From contig NC_068566.1 of assembly GCF_025698545.1 (NCBI RefSeq), forward strand, positions 44,309,192 through 44,373,191: DNA of 64,000 bases, in the 5' to 3' direction. This document shows, piece by piece, positions 60,678-64,000 of this stretch (position 1 is its first letter; every line of letters begins with the position of its first letter). This DNA is from Gossypium raimondii. Its lineage: Eukaryota > Streptophyta > Magnoliopsida > Malvales > Malvaceae. Under the pieces are notes generated by a model. The model was not told where the DNA came from, did no database searches, and worked only from the letters and a program-made list of their open reading frames with translations. Position numbers and translations under genes: made by a program.

Positions 60678-62841
60678 TTAGCACTGAGGCAGATCGAGTG
60701 GTGGAGGCTGCACTGTCTGCAATTCCCCAACCCCATTCTCAACTAGGAAAGCCATGGCCAAGCCCCAAGGGAGATGAGTGTCTATGTGACAATGGAGCAG
60801 CCAGATTCCTGTTTTTGGACCAGTTTGAGTAAATGACGAGAGTCAACATATTGAAGCTGTTTAATTTTGAATTAGAGGAATGTTTTAAGTATGGCATGTT
60901 ACCTGGATTGTCGGCCTCGAACCGGATGGCTACCCATCCACCAGGAGGTGTTCCGATGGTGTTTCTCCTGGGCGGATCGATAAGGTTGAATTTGGCCGGA
61001 TCAGTTCCGGGATTGAAGTTACCAAAACCACTTCCGATAACGTAGAACTCGTAGCCGTGAAGATGCATAGGATGATTTTCAACTGTGACAATACTTGTAC
61101 CCTGGAACACTATTTGTACCTTGGAACGATACCTTAGTTTAAAGAGCTTTGTTGCTTTTACCGGTTGCCAGAGACCTCGGCTCACGTTGCCTGTATAATC
61201 GAATTGAATGGGAGGAACAGGCGGAAAGTCCGTGGTGAAGATACCGGGTTGGCCTTGGTAGTATGCCTGCATTAAGGAGTTTCTTCTTGGAAATACAAAG
61301 GAGACATTGTTAATGCTGGCTGCAAAGCGAGTTCCGTTGGGGCCTTGGCATCGTGGGCTGTTCGGGTTTGTGCAGTTGATTAGTCCTAATCCCACAGTGA
61401 AAAGCAAGCTCTCATCGATCTTCATGGGAACTTCAGCCTTGTAAGGACTCCTTAGCTGGGCAGTGAATGCAGTTGCAGTGGCAGTGTCATTGAACCCTGG
61501 TAGCTGAGGGAAGATTGGTTTCAAAGGCTGCCCTTTCTTGGCGCCGCAAGGAGCAGATTTATATTCTAGGATTGCTGTTGTGGTGGTATTGTCAAAGGGC
61601 GCATTCGCGGAGTTGTAGGCATGCGCGGCCATGTAGTAACGAGCCGGTTGCTGATCAGCGGTAATCAGGACATCAGTTGTTTGGCCAGGAGCTATCATTA
61701 TGACATTTGTTGTGAAAGGCTTAGTGTAGGAAGCATCAACAGCAACAACAGTTAGTTTGTGGTTGGCAACTCCATAGAAAAGTTCTTGATTCAATGCAGA
61801 ATTGATGATCCTCAGAAGAATCGTCTCGCCCGCTTCCACTGGAAATACAGCAGTTTCTGCATTTGCAATTTGATCAGTTACTACTTCATCTTGACTTTCG
61901 AGTTAAATGGTGAGAGCATACCTTTGCTAGAGCATCTATATAGATCCCCTGGTTGACCATTAATTGTAAATGCATCTGATACATTTGGAGCAGCTCCAGT
62001 GAAAAGTGCTTGCCTTAGCACATCCATTGGATTCCTATCCCACCATTCTCCTGTTTATCATCATCATCATAGTCCATATCAGTTATGCTACATACATACA
62101 TACATACATACATACATACATACATACATACAAAGATTGATGACATGGGGTTACCAAGAAGAATAGGAATTTCTTTCTTAGGCATAAGGAAAGGGTACGG
62201 ACGACCCATCTTAGGATATATGATGAGAGCTCCATAAACTGTGGCTCTAAGCCATCTGCTATGAGCATGCCACCACAAAGTCCCCTCCTGGTTTTGGATG
62301 GTGAACCGGTATGTGTAAGACCTCCCCGGTTGGATAGGACACTGCGTCACATACTCGGGTCCATCGGCCCACGGATTTCGCAACTGTCGCAGTCCGTGCC
62401 TGATCAACGGAAGTCAATACAATGATACCAAAGTAAATATAGTGTGTATCAAATATAGTTTGCATAAAGATTACCAGTGGAGAGTGGCATTGTATCTGGC
62501 TCTATTTATAGCAGTGATCACCAGAGTATCGCCATCTCGAACTTCCAATGTCGGCCCCGGGAATTGGCCGTTCACCGTAATTGTACTATGAGTTCTGCAC
62601 AGCCTCTTCACTGGTTTTGCTTCAATCTGTTTCAACAAAAAAAGAGGAAAAAATTCAACAAAAAAGTAGTGTAATAGTGTTATAGTACTTGATTGAAATT
62701 TATGTTAAGATGAAGGCATACAACAAATTGATGGAAATGAATTGCAGCATCTGCAAATGATGCTATGAAAACAAAGACTAAAAGAATGGCAAAGAATAAG
62801 TGAGAGCTGCATGGCTTATCACCGAGTTTGTGATACTCCAT
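60678..62841 (-). CDS. LAC3: Laccase (multicopper oxidase), secreted, 6 exons
   Basis: Exons in coding order 62,841-62,722, 62,626-62,475, 62,399-62,155, 62,050-61,922, 61,856-60,903 and 60,808-60,678 give 576 residues. The N-terminus has a hydrophobic signal ([19 protein letters not shown]). Copper ligand motifs are complete: HWHG (across the exon 2/3 junction), [20 protein letters not shown] and [20 protein letters not shown], with Leu at the axial position of the type 1 site. Many NXT/S sites suggest glycosylation. Apoplastic laccases oxidise monolignols and other phenolics, with oxygen reduced to water. The name LAC3 rests on synteny beside MCAT (At2g30200-30210, from memory); the family call is certain. 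Intron 3 has a CATA microsatellite. Confidence 0.95.
62090..62132. repeat. (CATA)n microsatellite in laccase intron 3
   Basis: About ten CATA units, just beyond the donor of intron 3 on the minus strand. Confidence 0.95.
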
Positions 62842-62882
62842 TTGAGGGGCTGATATGTGAGCTTGGTGTTCATAGGGAGCAG

Positions 62883-62890
62883 CTATTTAT
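62883..62890 (-). promoter_or_regulatory. Candidate TATA box of the laccase gene
   Basis: On the minus strand reads ATAAATAG (within CACCATAAATAGCTGC), about 42-49 bases upstream of the ATG. If used, the 5' UTR is only some 15-20 nt. Confidence 0.5.
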
Positions 62891-63234
62891 GGTGTGGAAA
62901 ATTGGGAAAAGTAACAATAATTTAACAGTTTATTTTTTTTTTAAGAAAAAAAAATTGTTTTGGCAAAATTAGGTTTCAAGTCAACTAGAGAACTTGAAAA
63001 AGTTTTAGTATAAACTATAGTCTAAACCATAAAGAGGATTTGGTGCACCCACTGTTGGACTAAAACTCATGAACAAAAGCACTCTCAATCCTCAAATGTA
63101 ATACTTCTAATCTTTTCCTTTCCATGATCCTTATTGACTTAAATCTTTCAATCTTGCATGGAGAACGATGGAATCTGTGGATTTATTTATCTAAGGTCCC
63201 TAAACCATTGTGCAAATTTTAAATTGGTCTCTAT

Positions 63235-63664
63235 TAGAGATGGCAACGGAAAGGGGAAAAGCACCGCTCCCAGCATAATCCGACCTAACCTAAAATTAAA
63301 TATCAATTTATCTACTCGGATCTCGACTAAAAAATATACTTAATTTCGAATTTGTAGAAAAAATCATTTATCAAAATAGCATAATAATGTTCATTTTTCT
63401 TGTTTTGTAATGACACTATTAATTGTTTTCTAGGTATAATTATGATTGAGCAAATATTAATATAAAACTTATTGTCATATATTTTAAATTAATATTATAT
63501 ATAAAAGGGTATTTTGGTAATTATCCTGGGACGAGCGGGTTTTCCTAAACTCAATCCTGACTTGACCCGACTTATTGAAGAAGTAGACCTGACCCAAAAT
63601 TCTATCCGATCAAATCGAGTCGGAACACATGAACCCGAGTGTTTTTTTTTTTTTGCCATCCCTA
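63235..63664. repeat. hAT-type MITE
   Basis: 430 bases from TAGAGATGGCAACGG to TTTGCCATCCCTA, with an 8-bp duplication GTCTCTAT/GTCTCTAA (one mismatch; 63,227-63,234 and 63,665-63,672). Arms contain CCGACCTAACC- and GACCCGACTT-type phrases. Confidence 0.88.
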
Positions 63665-63672
63665 GTCTCTAA

Positions 63673-64000
63673 TCTTCCAAATGTTCTTATTAGTCTTCAA
63701 AGTATCAATATTGTATCCATAAGATCCTTTCAATTGTTTAGGCATTAAATGTTTGTTCAGATCTAACGTGGAACTTTTTAAAACATGTGGATCAAATGTA
63801 AATATGTATGTACTTATTGTATAAATAGTTTGGATTTGACATGTTAAAAAACATAGAGCGTCGTTAAAATTTAGGATAGTTGTTCTTTTTGGACCGGTTT
63901 TATCTAAACAATTCATACAATAAATACATACGTATTTACAATTTGATTTACTTATTTTAAATATGCTTTACTTTTGTGTTACCACCTAAAGTCTTTAATT
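63673..64000. other. Window end, no gene recognised
   Basis: AT-rich; nothing supportable on either strand. Confidence 0.5.

Noticed and set aside
62015-62154. Extension of a laccase reading frame with YVCM repeats
   Set aside because: It is exon 3 read through into intron 3 across the CATA microsatellite; the spliced frame continues at 62,050.
1-64000. CRISPR array, bacterial operon or replication origin
   Set aside because: No spaced short direct repeats of that kind; genes are split by spliceosomal introns and the content is a plant nuclear genome.

Overview
The window is nuclear DNA from a flowering plant, a eudicot. It has AT-rich intergenic DNA, split genes with GT-AG introns, a eukaryotic tRNA-Gly, a plant microRNA and many retrotransposon and MITE copies. 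The style of the LTRs and the gene set suggest the mallow family (Gossypium or a close relative), but that is an impression, not a proof.

Layout. 1-14.2 kb is transposon-rich: an inverted-repeat element (2.2-4.0 kb), then a LINE split by a broken Ty1/copia element, which itself carries a 2.4 kb solo LTR. Both LTR insertions are flanked by perfect 5-bp target duplications. The LINE tail ends about 120 bp before the start codon of a meiotic gene, DFO-like (14.35-17.84 kb). Then come a solo LTR (18.3-19.6 kb), two open, phase-compatible exon-like segments (20.27-20.51 kb), several MITEs and an LBD12-like LOB-domain transcription factor gene (24.26-25.38 kb). A 2.65 kb gypsy-type LTR and a hAT MITE (27.9-31.0 kb) precede a mitoferrin-like mitochondrial iron carrier (32.1-33.9 kb), a tRNA-Gly(GCC) (34.93 kb), a small acidic MEA1-like gene (35.1-35.8 kb) and, on the minus strand, the plastid malonyl-CoA:ACP transacylase MCAT (37.2-40.2 kb, ten exons). 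40.2-56 kb is mostly repeats, with a long foldback (44.6-46.1 kb), two Tourist-like MITEs and a MIR390 precursor (51.45-51.53 kb). An SWC6-like zf-HIT subunit gene (56.2-59.5 kb) and a secreted laccase on the minus strand (60.7-62.8 kb) close the window.

How the genes relate. They do not form one pathway. The order LBD12 - mitoferrin - MCAT - laccase matches, from memory, an Arabidopsis chromosome 2 block (At2g30130, At2g30160, At2g30200, At2g30210). DFO next to mitoferrin matches the duplicated block on chromosome 1 (At1g07030, At1g07060). This looks like an ancestral segment that kept genes lost from one or the other Arabidopsis copy.

Most notable: the MIR390 locus; two tandem copies of a 63-nt phase-neutral exon candidate inside SWC6 intron 2; possible alternative 3' exons of DFO; a roughly 300-bp-arm hairpin at 44.76-45.64 kb; a plant gene resembling animal MEA1; and a three-level transposon nest abutting a meiotic gene. 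I see no clearly new multi-gene system.
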